Assembly (NCBI GenBank): GCA_027924645.1
Contig: BSBN01000829.1
Location: forward strand, 7,006,001 to 7,070,000
Direction: 5' to 3'
DNA from: Cunninghamia lanceolata
Lineage: Eukaryota; Streptophyta; Pinopsida; Cupressales; Cupressaceae
Length of the DNA: 64,000 nt
Position 1 is the first letter of the stretch; each line of letters begins with the position of its first letter. Both the position numbers and the translations under genes were made by a program. Positions 34,401-47,397 of the stretch are shown here, piece by piece. The notes beneath the pieces are model-generated. The model was not told the DNA's origin. It searched no databases and was given only the letters and a program-made list of their open reading frames with translations.

Positions 34401-37080
34401 CCCTTTCTTTATTTTCTAGTATTTTGTTATTTGTATTTTATGTTTATTTTGTGTATTTTTGTAAATTAGGTTTTTATATTTGGTTTGACTCTTCCTGCAA
34501 AACATATAAACTTACATTCAATTGAAACTAAAAAAATTAGCCTAAACTAAATTGAAACAAAAATATTTACCCTTTAAATAAAAATATGAACCCTAGAATG
34601 ATATTCAATCATGCCTACAAATCGAAAAACAAGTTTTAGTTACCGTTTAATGGTAAACTGACTACCATTTTAGTTTTAGTTTTATTTTTTCAGTTTTCAT
34701 TACTTTATGCTATAAATCTATATGCAAATATTTCAAAATCAGATAATACTTAATTTCTTTGAGAAAAAAATTAGATTTGTCTAAGTTTATTTCATTACAT
34801 TATTTAGCACTTATTATTAATTATTTAATCTAGCCACATACAATTAGAATTTGCAGCATGTATGGCATCCATATGTACCCATGCACAAACACCTACTCTC
34901 TAACATATTAACATGTACATATAGTTTTCTATCAGGGTAATCCTTGAACCTCCTTTAGGTGCAAGTACTAGTATATATTCCTTTTTTATAATTGTAATCC
35001 CTATGAGGTTTCTAGATATGTTGAATTACGATTAAGGTAGAAATTAGTCAAACCTATAGACTAATTACATAGTTTCACATTAAAATATAAAATTCGAATC
35101 ACACATTGTCATAATCCTATCATTCCCTACATATACCTAGTCCATATCATTAGGATCACACATTAGAACTAAGATAGAAGAATAAAATTGATAGAAACCA
35201 TGATCTAGAAATATGTTAGCATGATAATATTGATAATGGAGCATCTAATACTCCCTCCTAAAATATGATTGTTCATTGAGGTTATCCTCCTCAAATGGCT
35301 TAAGGGGATTAAATTTACCTAGAAATTAACATATGTAATGGTCATGTGAGATATTTTATTCCATGTCATTAATGCAATATACCCATGTGGTTCAATTCGA
35401 ATTATAGGAATAAAATGTCAATCCATGGCTAACCAAATTTCATCCTAAATGAGAAACTATAATGTATTTATAAAAGTTGTATCCACTCAAGGAATCATAT
35501 CTTTTTAGACTTGAATATTTCTATCTATAATTGTAATTACTAGATAAGGAACATTCATCCTAAATATGTAACAACCAACAAAATAATACTAGATATTAAA
35601 AATATTGACTAAGAGCAAAAATTCAAAATATAGCTATCCTGTAAATGCAAAATCCAATTTGATTTGAGTGATTTATGGGTGAAAAAAATGGATTCAACAT
35701 GAGGTAAGTAAGAAATTCTAACCTTAATTTATATCTTCTGTCATCAAATAATTTCATGTTTAAAGAGTTTCTTAGGGCATATCTATAACTTTAATTCTCA
35801 TCATATAATTTATCTCATACATATCTTCCCTAGTGTGTCTAATCCCTACCACCCAATCTATGAATTTAATTCTTACTCGTGAGGACCTTGAGAGTTTGGA
35901 GGATCTGAATGAGTTTGTAAAATTAATCCATTCTAATATAGATTATTATTTTTAAGCCTTAATGGTTCAAACTAATTGATAAAATGGTATTTCATTGAGA
36001 GTAATAGGATAAATGTGAAATTATATATTTTAATGGCAATTAACCCCTTAATCATGGTCAATTGTTTAAGGATGTAGATGAAGGAATGCTTTAGATATGG
36101 GAATGATTCTATATATGAATAGGTATATTATGGGGGGAATAGAAATAAAGGATAAAATCAATAGCATTGAAGGACCTCTATGTGGCAAGGTATGCTAGAG
36201 TATAGGGAAAGAATTGAGAAACTTGAGTAGGAATTTAAAAGGATACTAAGGAAGATTTAAATTTGGTAGTGCATGTAAGTAGAGAATCATTTAGAATAGT
36301 TTTTAAATGGATATAGAAATTAAGGAAGAAGTATCAATTTTTTTAAAAATCTTTCTATAAAATTTATCAATAGGAGTCCATACACAAGTATCAATAGAAA
36401 TCAATAATATCTCATCAAAATGGTAAGTTTATAATTATTCATTAAAGAAATAGTAGGGCATCATATGTTATTAATTACCTCCTAATTAAATTTTAAAAAA
36501 TAGGATATGTAAAATGAAAAGTGTACTATCAATTTATTATAGGTAGGGGGTTGAAACAACCAATAATTAACCTAGAACAATAGTTCATCAAAATGTGGCC
36601 CTATAAAACTAGATTTCACATCACATTAACAATTATTTGTTTTTCAAAGGTAGACAAGCCACATCTCATTGTCAAGGGATGATTAAAAATTCATATCATG
36701 ATCTCATACCACATTTTCTCTTTACACACTTAGGTCACATAAGAGGGCTACACCAACATAGATCACAATATTCACAATACACACCAAGTATGTATAGTAA
36801 CTTGTATTTCATCATTTGGTTTGAGTGAGATTTCACATAAATATTTTATATGAAGTTCCATTCTACATATAAAAACCACAAAATAAATTTCATTATCATC
36901 ATAACCACAAGCATAGTTTTATCATGCAATACGAGCATTGTGAAGATGGTTGAGGGGTGTTAAATTTTACACTAACATTGATGATGGAGTGTAAAATAAA
37001 TAATAATAACTTTGACATTTCCCCTTACACATGGATCCATATACTTATTTTCCCCTTATACATGGATCCATATAAATGTA
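34401..37080. other. AT-rich intergenic sequence, no gene seen
   Basis: No credible coding region is present. A two-copy unit of about 30 bp (TTCCCCTTA-ACATGGATCCATATA) lies at about 37017-37076. Nothing else stands out. Confidence 0.5.
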
Positions 37081-37106
37081 GCCTCTTCATGCCATAGATT
37101 AAGATG

Positions 37107-38170
37107 ATCTAAGAAAATGGATTAGGGCAAAATCATTCCATTAGCATGGTTTATGGACCTAGGAAAGATGACATGGATTAAGGGGATTTAAGAAAATTAC
37201 TTAAGGCCATCCTAAGAGGATGTAGATGTTACAACTTGAAATCTGCTCATTAATATCCTTAAGCCACTAATAATAGTCAAATTGATCATTCACATTTGAT
37301 TAATTTGTATAATGTTAGATGCTTGAAGTTTTTACAAACTTGTTAAATATCTATATATTAAAATTGGTCAACTTAGGACAAAATCATTCCATTAGCATGG
37401 TTTATGGACCTAGGAAAGATGACATGTGGATTAGGAAGATTTAAGAAAAGTGCTTAAGGCCCGTTGTAAGAGGATGTAGACGATTTAGGGTTTAGGGTTT
37501 AGGGTGTATGGACCTAGGAAAGATGACATGTGGATTAAGGGGATTTAAGAAAATTGCTTAAGGCCCATCCTAAGAGGATGTAGATGGTACAACTTGAAAT
37601 CTACTCATTAATCCCCTTAAGCCACTAATAATAGTCAAATTGATCATTCACATTTGATCAATTTGTATAATGTTAGATGCTTGAAGGTTTTACAAACTTG
37701 TTAAAGATCTATATATTAAACTTGGTCAACTTAGGACAAAATCATTCCATTAGCATGTTTTATGGACCTAGGAAAGATAACATGTGGATTAAAGGGATTT
37801 AAGAAAATTTCTCAAGGCTTGTCCTAAGAGGATGTAGATGGTTTAGGGTTTAGGGTTTATGGACCTAGGAAAGTTGACATGTGGATTAAGGGGATTTAAG
37901 AAAATTGCTTAAGGCCTGTCGTAAGAGGATGTAGATGGTACAACTTGAAATCTACTCATTAATCTCCTTAAGCCACTAATAATAGTCAAATTGATCATTC
38001 ACATTTGATCAATTTGTATAGTGTTAGATGCTTGAAGTTTTTACAAACTTGTTAAAGATCTATATATTAAACTTGGTCAACTTAGGACAAAATCATTCCA
38101 TTAGCATGGTTTATGGACCTAGGAAAGATGACACGTGGATTAAGGGGATTTAATAAAATAGGATTTAAGG
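37107..38170. repeat. Composite tandem array with telomere-like words
   Basis: The phrase TATGGACCTAGGAAAG starts at 37152, 37402, 37507, 37761, 37858 and 38112, spacings of 250, 105, 254, 97 and 254. A long unit of about 254 bp and a short unit of about 100 bp therefore alternate, giving a higher-order period of about 355 bp. The short unit repeats the first third of the long one. Both long-short junctions inside the array are preceded by TTTAGGG words: three copies at 37484-37504 and two at 37842-37855. Confidence 0.85.
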
Positions 38171-38571
38171 GGAAACTTCACTATTCCTTGTAAACACTTT
38201 AAAGTACATCAAGCCACAAAACTTTACATGCCTTAGACATAAATGAGCCTTGCACATTTTGTTAGAAATTTACCTTTTCTGTGTATGTTTTTAGTTTGTT
38301 TTTTAGTATGTAAATGTATTAAAATTACATAGTTAGATCTCAAATATTGAAATTTGTATGTATGCTCAAGTTGAATGATATATGTATGTCTATGTATCCT
38401 AATTTTTCTTTTAAATGTAGTCATGTACATTTAATTTAAATATTTATTGTAATTTCTCAACATGTATAATATCTAGTTTTTAATATATTTATAATTTATA
38501 TATAGTTTCTTAAAAGTTAATTTTGTACTTGTTTGTATATTTATATATATGCAAGTTCTCAGTTTTTATAT

Positions 38572-39400
38572 CATGGATATTAACTTTGATATTGAGGATT
38601 TCCTCAATGTGCCACCTCCACCCCCTTCACCTCAACACCCTCCACCTTCACCTTCACCTCCACCTCAAAACCCCCACCTCCACCCCCACCTAGATCTGAT
38701 GAGGCTTCCTTGCGAACTCAAATTAATGATAATATCATATCCATTGAAGAAAAAAACAATGCAATTCAAAATGAGGCATCTATGCCACCTCACCTGATAT
38801 GTTTTGCATCTTCCATGCAAAATATTAGAGATGTTGCCAGGTCCATTGATGTGGACTTAGATAGATTTTGAGTATGGAGAGAGGAGAGGCGACAATTTTA
38901 TTTTGATGGACTCTCTTATAGGGAGATTCTTGATCTAAAAATCACAAAAGCCCATTTAGCTCAATATTTTTTAACCCCATCAACAATCAACCAATTCCCA
39001 CAAAAAAAAGAATATCAATTAGGTGGTGTAAACATCTAGAGATGGCCACTAATTTTTCAGATTGATGGTGGATGGTATTTGATTATCCACCTCATGCTAA
39101 TTGTGAGGTTCCTCTCTATTTTTTGAGAAAATTATATGCAGAATTTGTGATGAATAGGAAACCCAATTTATTTGATTTCAGATCATTCTAAGGTGTTGGT
39201 GGTGGCATTCCACAATAGAGGTTAGGGGCACGGGTTGATCCCCAACAACCCATGCTTGCTCAACCATTTGTATACCCTCTTTCTGTTGCCATTCCTGCAC
39301 CCATCCAACATTGTGTGGTTGTATCCGCACTAGGAGCATTGAGTGCGCTCTCATCTAACCTTGATGAGCAGACTTCTTCAATGTAGAGAGAATGTAGGAG
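38572..39400 (+). pseudogene. Unrecognised broken gene with Pro-rich N-terminus
   Basis: The frame starts MDINFDIEDFLNVPPPPPSP, followed by about 30 Pro-rich residues (38572-38690). Just before the Pro-rich stretch ends, a second frame takes over with RSDEASLRTQINDNI, a helical SIEEKNNAIQNEASM stretch and SMQNIRDVARSIDVDLDRF, then TGA near 38868. Further frames continue with WREERRQFYFDGLSYREIL and later WWMVFDYPPHANCEVPLYFL and KLYAEFVMNRKPNLFDF, broken by stops. The steady run of protein-like wording over 800 bases suggests a real but decayed gene of about 270 codons or more. I do not recognise the family; a transposon-encoded protein is possible. Confidence 0.45.
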
Positions 39401-41785
39401 AAGAAATTAGAGGTGATGGTTAGATTTTGGTGGATAGAGATCTACAATGAGTTTGGGAGTGGGTATAAAGGATAAAACTTAATAGAGGATAGGATATGGC
39501 CAAGATAAAATATAGAAGAGGTGAAGGAAGAGGACTATTTTCTTTTGAGGAACCTCTATCAAGTGATGGGGTACACTCCAATTTGTGTGCAGATTTAAAG
39601 AGTGGTTTTACCATTCATCCTTTATTTGTAGCACCATGCTCACAAACTCTTACTTGGGGTGTTTGATGTAGGAGCATTTAAAGGTTTGAGCAATAAACAT
39701 CAACAAAAAATATATTTTCTTTTGCTTTTGTATTTTCCTAGGTTACTTGTTAAATAATTAATCATGAAACCCCTTGGGATTAAATATAAGGCATATTATT
39801 TATAATCATTGATTAAGATATCATGTAATGTTAATTGGTATGCCATGCTTCGACTTGGGAAGATAATCTTTAATTCCTAAACACTTGTAACTTGTTTAAA
39901 GATAATCTATGATGCATCATTATGAAAGAGGCTATTATGATACCCCATTATGTGGGGTGATGCATTAAAGAGAATCTTCAACCAAACAATAATGTTGCAT
40001 GAAGAAGGCTATTCCAATTGGGATATTTTTAGCTATTATAAGAAAATATCTTACACAAGGGCATTACACTTGACCAAATTGCATGCATGTAAACTTGGTC
40101 ACTCCATTTTTTGTGTTGTAATTCTGAAGCAAAAAATTTTGCATTGGGAGGGCAATAGAAATAAATATGCATATTTTTGGAGGATGAAAACTAAATTAAA
40201 TTCTTGGAAATTGAAGGAGATTTAGCTTATAGAGAGAGGATCAATATGTAGAAAGAAGGAGCATGGAGTTCCTTCAATGTTTGTAGATTCTAGGAAGCTT
40301 AAGTATGGAGATTGAAGCTTAATAGAATATGTGTTTTGTGGCATGTGTATGTTGTTTTGTAAGTTGAAATGTTGAGTTTGTAAGGAGAAACCCAATCAAA
40401 TTTTCCTTAAGTAGTGGTGTTGTTTATGTTTGTCATTTTCTAGATGTTGATTGATATATCTGTAATGGGAAACTATGCCAAAATCTCTTGCAAGACTTAT
40501 GTATTATTCCAATCTATTGTTGAGTCAAGATCCAATGTTGTGGTGTGAAAACCTTAGTTTTGTTATGGATTATTGATGTGTTTGTATTCTCAAAATTAAA
40601 TTTTTGAAGGTTGTGTTTTCTTAAGTCATTTTTATTAGGAGTTTGTAAGATGTAAGTGTGTGGTTTTAGTGTTTTTGCAAGGACAAAGATTCCATTCATT
40701 TAATGACTTATCCTTAATTATGTGACAAAAGATCTAAATATACTTTCTCTTAAAATCATAATAATTATTAAATATAAATTATTGTTTTGATTTTGCAAAA
40801 TATCAATTAAAGTATTTAGAAGTTGTTACATTTTGTAAAGTGAATTTGTTTTATTGCTATGATTATTTTAAAGCTTTTAGCATAAATTTCCACCTATAAT
40901 ATGTGAGAATAATCTGATAAGGTTTAGTATAGTAATTGAACAACATTTTAAAATATTTTAATAGTATTATAATGATGAAAATCACATTCATGTGCCCTTT
41001 TGGACATTATGTTTTGAGTTCACTTCTATTAGAATATTTTTATGTAATGATAAGTTTTCAAGTGACATATTCTTGCATGAATTTGGCTCATAACATTATT
41101 ATCTCTAAGTCCCATTAGCATAGTTTATCTCTAGAAATTTGGCATTGCTTCCCAAATTTATTATTTTCCACCCTAGGTCACATCCATGAGTGCAAAAGTG
41201 ATTTGGGTCATCTCTAGAGTTGTGGAGCTGAACCACTAAATTTTAAAAATTCAAAATGGGCCCAAGTTTACTTATTCCACTAGTAATTGTCTATTGACCT
41301 TGCATACTTTTATGTGGAGTTATGCACTATGTTGTTGTATTTAAGGACATCCACTCGTTTATTTTAAAATCTCATAGAAAACAACAAGCAACACTTATAC
41401 ATCATCAAAGAATAATCAAGAGCCTTAATGAGAGCATACTAGCAACACTTTTAGATCATCTACATAAATAGATGTCAATCTAAGTCCACTACATGATTGT
41501 ATGTTGTCTTTGAGCCTTGTTTATTATTGTTAAGTTGATATATCTATAGGTTTTATTAGAACTAAGGATCAACTAAGAGAATGATGGCATCAAATCTGTA
41601 GTGTATTAGATTATGAAGAAGGTGTGTACAAATAGGTGAAGAGGTTGAGTCAAATTAGAAGTCAACTTCATCACTCCACAAGAGGTGTCGAGTTAGCTCC
41701 ACAGAACACATTAGAGGTGGCAAGTTGACTCGATCAAACTAGGACTCTTAAGTAGACACTTAAGAAGGCTTAATGCCACATGTAT
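39401..41785. other. Intergenic, no gene recognised
   Basis: The longest plus-strand frame, at 39950-40225 (91 codons), has no domain that I recognise and lies in ordinary AT-rich sequence. No repeat or RNA gene is evident. Confidence 0.4.
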
Positions 41786-42440
41786 TTACCCATGTATGAT
41801 ATCTCCCCATTCCAAATAGGAATGTGTAGGAATATGTATGTATGTTACTGAATCGTGCTCAAGTTGATTCAAGGATGATGATGCCCATTTTGATGTCTTC
41901 GAAGATTGCTCAGATGTCCCCATGTCAATGTCGAAGGATGCCATAATCATATCAAGTGCATGCCTAATAGATGAAGATGATGACAATCTAGAACCATGTG
42001 TATATGGATGTAGAGAATGAATATCTGAAGAGGATAATGGTGATGCGGCTTCATTGAAACTGTCATAAAAAAGAAGACGGATGTCCTCAATGTGTGTTTC
42101 CAAATCAACAATGTAGGACTACAAATAGACAAGCAATGTCAAGTAGAAATCTATCCCAATCAGCAATGCTAGGAAGATTGATATATATATCTTGCTGCAA
42201 GGAAGTACTAGAATCTCTCGAAGAAGAAACTCTACAATCTAATGAAGCAATAGTAGATGGTGTAGGAATGATTATTTCCTCTATGTCAATTGGAAATATT
42301 GTATCATAGCAAGATCATGCAGGAATGGAGAATATATTTGAGTCTCCATATATCTACCATATTTTGATCCATAATGCATGTGGACATTCAATATCCATGA
42401 TGGCATACAAAGCAACATCCGGTATATGTAAATTGATCAA
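41786..42440 (-). pseudogene. Copia-type gag, C-terminal part, separated from its N-terminus by a nested insertion
   Basis: Read on the minus strand from 42440, the frame gives LHIPDVALYAIMDIECPHAL and then WIKIW-stop-IYGD, the wording expected in the middle of a copia-type gag (helix with a LW-x-KL...YG ending). It continues through a broken Ser-rich region to an open 105-codon frame at 42103-41786 that I do not recognise. Its N-terminal half is at 55322-55119, on the other side of the 12.7-kb insertion. The join is supported by ATCAA (42436-42440) and ATTAA (55119-55123), a 5-bp duplication with one change. Confidence 0.6.
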
Positions 42441-43677
42441 TGTTGAGAAAGAGTGCCATAAATGTACTGGTGATCGGGCTGATAGTTTGATTTCATTGGG
42501 ACCAAGTTGCTTGTCCCCTCGATGGACCGATCACACTTTGGCGTTGTGAATTCTGTCAGTGGGAGTTAATCACTATCGGAGGGAGTCATCATAGAGTCTC
42601 CTCAACACTCTGATACAAAGCATTGGTAATGATGTGGCAGTTGGGACCACATGAAGCGATATGTTCTTTATCAAAGAGACATCCTTGTATCGATGGGAGA
42701 CGATGTATTGTCCCGTCGATATTACCGATATTTCTTCTATGTGCTAGCCCGTGGTGCCTAGGTGGGACCCAATAGGTGCTAAGCTGGAGAGAGTGGTTTG
42801 GATGTTGTCAATGAAGGTTGTGTGATGTGGATGAGATGTGGATGCCACCTAGACAATGAGGACTATGGTCAAAGCTTGGTAACTAGTATCTATATCGTCC
42901 AGTGACATTGCAAGTTCAACAAGAGATGTTCATCGTCTCCTTGATAGTTCCAATGGCGAAGTGTTGGTGAAATCTTCAAATGTTGGCACTTGTCGAAGGG
43001 ACACAGGCATGTTGAAGGGAGACTATCTGAAGTCTCTTCAAAATTCTAACTAGGGCAGAGTCTTTTAAACCGAATGTGACCATTTGTCTTCAGTAACCGA
43101 ATCGACCAGTTTCAAGAATGACTTGGAATGCAAAATGAAGGGTTTCCATGTGGTAACCGAATGAAAAGTCTACATTGTAACTATGGAAAACATTCATTGA
43201 ATTGTTTAGTTGAGTGAGATTGAGTGTGAGAGGTTGTTAGAGAAGTATTTTTTCTGTCGGGTTATTCTCCAAATTGAACAAGATGTAAAGTCTCTATGTA
43301 AAGGCTTAGAGCCTGCAGTTGTATTGTAACTGTTTAAGTTGTTGCTAAATAATACAATGGGTCTGAGCTTTTGGAGTGTGGGGTTTTTTACCCGTAAGGG
43401 TTTTCTCGATGTAAGCCTTTTTGTTCTTGTTCTCTGATTTGTCTTTCATGCTTTGTGATTCTTCTTATTGAATATGTTTAATAATTGCTACTGAAACTAG
43501 TTTATTTCTAAATTGCAATTACTTCCTTCTGAGGGTTAATGTGGGAAATAAACTATGCTTGATTCTACTTTGTGGCATAGTAGTATGTGCTTTTGAGGTT
43601 ACCTAAAAATATGAATGTTACCAAAGGCACCTACTGGTTTCAGATGCATGTTATGTAATGACCAATATTTCCCTTAA
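42441..43677 (+). repeat. 5' LTR of the outer element (1237 bp)
   Basis: It starts TGTTGAGAAAG, matching TGTTGAGAAAT at 47084, and ends ...TATTTCCCTTAA, matching ...TATTTCCCTTCA at 55118, where the canonical CA is kept. The R/U5 phrase GGTTTTTTACCCGTAAGG is typical of copia LTRs. Confidence 0.85.
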
Positions 43678-43679
43678 AA

Positions 43680-43692
43680 TGGTATCAGATCC
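43680..43692 (+). other. Primer-binding site of the outer element
   Basis: TGGTATCAGATCC is complementary to the end of initiator tRNA-Met and lies two bases after the LTR. Confidence 0.85.
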
Positions 43693-46600
43693 TTCTTCTA
43701 GTATTTGACTATTCCTAGTGTTTTTGGTTCTGAGTATTCCTTCTATGAAGATTTCTTAGTTTGGCAAGCTTGAGGAAATCAAAAGGAATTGGTTGATGAT
43801 TGATCCTCTATGAAGAGTAAGTCTTTTGTTGTTTTGTTTCAGTTTTAGGAGACAGCATGCAGCTTGAAGGATGTTGAAGATGGAGAAACTAGAGCTAGTC
43901 ATATCGAAAAGATGTGGTCTGAGGCTCCTAGTTGACAGAGGAATAATCTTGATGCATGGGATAGGATTTATTGCTTTGTAGTTGTCTTGCAGCAAAGATT
44001 TCATATTGGGTGTCTGTGTGAGAGGCTCCCTAATGATATGGAGAAACTTGTGTTGTAGTTAGCCATGGAGTAATGTACTTATGCTAGGTGTTTTTACTTG
44101 GTATTGGAAGGCACTGCTTCTGTTACCCTATTTGCATGTAGGCTATGGAGTTGATCATTGAATGATCTGAAAGCTTCTGTAATAGCCAAACTCTCTTGGA
44201 TGCATGTGAATGTTGGTGGTTTTAAATTTGGCCTACAAGTGGGCCTGGAGTTCCTGAACTATTGTTTCCTTTTGAGGATGTCTTGTACTTGCATGTCTCA
44301 GATTCATGTTCCTTGGATTTGAGGGGTTTTATAGATTTTCCTAAAAATAAATCTATGGTTATGCATATTTATGATAATTCATTTTTTTGGATTAACAATT
44401 ATAGTGTTTTCTATTGTAGACTTTTGAGTTGTCTAGGTGTGAAGTGGATATGGGTGTGCATGGGTGTTTTTCAGACATGGTGGTTTTGCAAGTTTTACAC
44501 AATCAAGAAAAAACTTGTGGTTTTGTGGAGCTGTTGGTAAGCTATTTTCTAGACCCTGGTGTTTGGGGTGTTGCTAGAAAAGATAGTTATAGTTTTACAT
44601 GTATGCTTTATGTATGGTGTTGAGAAGGTGAGATTCTTTCTCTGCATGGGAGTACTGGCATGTGATCTATCACTTAGCATTTCTACATGGTAATGCTTGG
44701 TGGATTCCTAGACTATGGTGCTTGGGTTGTGGACTTGATTGGTGAATCAAATTTGTGTATGATCTGGTGCCTGAGTCAGTTGGTCTACATGTCTATTTTT
44801 TTAATCTCAATTTTGCTAAATACAAGTGCAATAATGGGTTTGCATGTTTCAGTGTATTGGATCTATGAGTTATGCATTTTTTTAGGTGTGTACAACCTAT
44901 TGATTGTAGTGAGATAACTCAGAAGTGGACAATCTATATCCACAAGATTAATTTAGAGTTTGTGCAAACTTGCTAGCTGGCCTTGTCTGTGGTCACTTGT
45001 GCATTGGTATGGTTGCTTTGAGATGAGAGGATGGATGATGTTGAGTACCTGAATAGTCAGTTATGGGGACCATGCAGCATGTGTATCACGATGTCATGAA
45101 AAAAAAGCTTGGATACACACCTTTGTGTAAGTTTTTGACAGTGATGGTATATTTTTTTCTTGGTTTGAAAATCTTGGTGTCACTTGGTATGATTGTCAGA
45201 TGGACATGTTGATGTGTGGACTTAGAGGATTTTTAGATTAGTAGATGATTTGGTCATGGTGCTTGGAGAGCTTGGTTGGCATGGTTCAGTGGGGGCTTTA
45301 GCATTGACTCTGGGTTCATCACTTAGTGGTGAATGATCTTCCTTAGTGTTGTAGATGTTACTAGAAGGGACTCTTTGATCCTGTTGCTACAGAAAGGTTC
45401 TTTCGCATTTGCATTAACACTATGTGAAGATGTATAACATCTTGGAGCCATGGAGGACTCTTGGATTCTTTGGTTGAGGTGTTGGTAGTGCTCTGATAGA
45501 TGATGTTGGTTTAGAGTTTTCTTGTTTTGTGTCGTGGTATACTCTTGATTATGCATTAGAGTTTTGGCATGATACATTGCTCTTGAAACCATGCTATGTT
45601 CACTTGGAGCATAGAATCTCCTAAGGGGGGTGGTAAGATAATGATGTCATGACAAGTTCCTGATTTAGATAATTGGAGCTTTGAAAGTGGTCTAGTGATT
45701 CTCTGTGGTTTGGGTGCATTGGTCATCTATTTGAGAACATCATGATGGTGCAGTCATGCATTTGGAGTTTAGCATGAGATGATAGTTTACAGGTGCTCAT
45801 GGATACATGGAGAATGAGGTGAGGATGTATTTCTCTTAAGATGAGAGAAGCATTGTTGAGATGGTCACTCATGATCAGATTTCAACAGAAAGTCCAAGAA
45901 GCCTACACCTTGGTTGGACGTGAGTTCAACAAAGACCTTTGAGGAGATTTCTCTTGGAGAAGTCATGGTGGCTTGTAAATCCGAGAGGAGCATTCTCATT
46001 CCCACTCTTGGTCTACTCGACAGTTTATTATTTGGGAGGTATTTGCCTAATATACCTTTCAGATATGTTTATGTCTTGTGCTTTGATTCTCATGGGAATG
46101 AGTTGATTCATGGTGATAATTTATGGGTTGATTTCGTGAAATGGGAAATGGAGTAATTTGATCTTCTTTGAGAATCTTACATCCATATAGTTTACATATG
46201 TTGAGTTTGGTCTCTTGAGATTGAACGATTTTGGGTGTTATTATGTTGTTCTCTTTGGGATTTTGTGGAGATCTTACTTGACACAGTTGGCATTTAGATG
46301 TGTATGTAGAAGGATTTTCTATAGGTATATGATGTGTAGTGATTCTCCCTTTTGTCTTGGTTGTCTTCCTGGATGGTTTGTTTCACATTATATTGGTTTG
46401 AGGTTTGATTGACCTGCTTTTGTAATCACTAGCGTGTGGTCATGTGTTTTCACTTATGTTCTTGGGTGATGACATGGAGGTTTTGTTATCTCTTTCCTTT
46501 GTTGGTTGTGGAGAACTTGGGAGAGTTCTGGACTGGTGGTGAGAATTGCTCTTGCAGGTTATTTGTTTATAAGTTTTGCATATCTTTGTGGATGGTTCCT

Positions 46601-47083
46601 TGGTACTACATGATGATGTTTTACACCTTCTATATGATGTTATTGGTAGACTTGTTGATGGGTTAGCTATGTTTATGGCATGAGTTTACTATGTTTTTGA
46701 TACTTTCAAGGTATGGATAGATTGGATGGATTAGGACTTGATGTGTGCATTATTTTTAGTCACGTGGGTTTTGTTCAGTTGGATGGAAGCAGTTAGTTTT
46801 TTGGTTGTTGTTCTAGTTGATGTTCTATCTTGTTTCTGGAGAAAGACTTCATAGTTGTGTTTAGGTTGGGGGCTTTGTTTGTGTATAGCTTCTGGGCACA
46901 GTGGAGTGGTGGCAGTGATTTGTAATTGTTGATGTAAGTTGGTTTAGGTGATTGGTGTCCTTTAGACTAGTGCATCTACACCATGGCTAGTTCCTTTCCT
47001 CTGGAGGATGACTGGAACTGTTTCTAGAAAGGTGACTTTGAGCATTGATTGGAAGCAACCAGTACATTCTTCAAGTGGGAGAA
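43693..47083 (+). other. Internal region of the outer element, no domains recognised
   Basis: About 3.4 kb is G/T-rich on the plus strand, with short frames up to about 92 codons and none with gag, protease, integrase or RT motifs. It ends with the polypurine tract AAGTGGGAGAA (47073-47083). It is either a non-autonomous element or too decayed to read. Confidence 0.6.
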
Positions 47084-47397
47084 TGTTGAGAAATAGTACC
47101 TCAAATGAACTAGCAATCGGGCTGGTCCAGTTTGATTTTGTTGGGACCAAGTTGCTTGTCCCCTCGATGGACCGATAACACTTTGGTGTTATGAATTATG
47201 TAGGTGGGAGTTAATCACTATCAGAGAGAGTCATCACAGAGTCTCCTCGACACTCCGGTACAAAGCATTGGCAATGATGTGGCAGTTGGGACCACATGAA
47301 GCGGTATGTTCTTCATCAAAGAGACATCCTTGTATTGGTGGGAGATGATGTATTGTCCCATTGATATTGCCGATATTTCTTCTGTGTGCTAGCCCAC
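47084..47397 (+). repeat. 3' LTR of the outer element, first part
   Basis: It matches the 5' LTR from its first base to the GCTAGCCC phrase and is then cut by the gypsy insertion. The rest follows at 54431-55118. The short word CCCAC (47393-47397 and 54431-54435) is the probable 5-bp target duplication. Confidence 0.85.

Noticed and set aside
37484..37504. TTTAGGG copies as a true telomere end
   Set aside because: There are only three and two copies, embedded in a local tandem array with unique sequence on both sides. They are interstitial words, not a chromosome end.
41786..42103. A 105-codon minus frame as an independent host gene
   Set aside because: It lies directly downstream of the split copia-type gag in the same orientation, so it is more likely the tail of that element, although its own sequence is not recognisable.
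44262..46666. Several plus-strand frames of 60-92 codons inside the outer LTR element as genes
   Set aside because: There are no domains, starts or codon signals. The sequence is G/T-rich and the frames are random in size and spacing.
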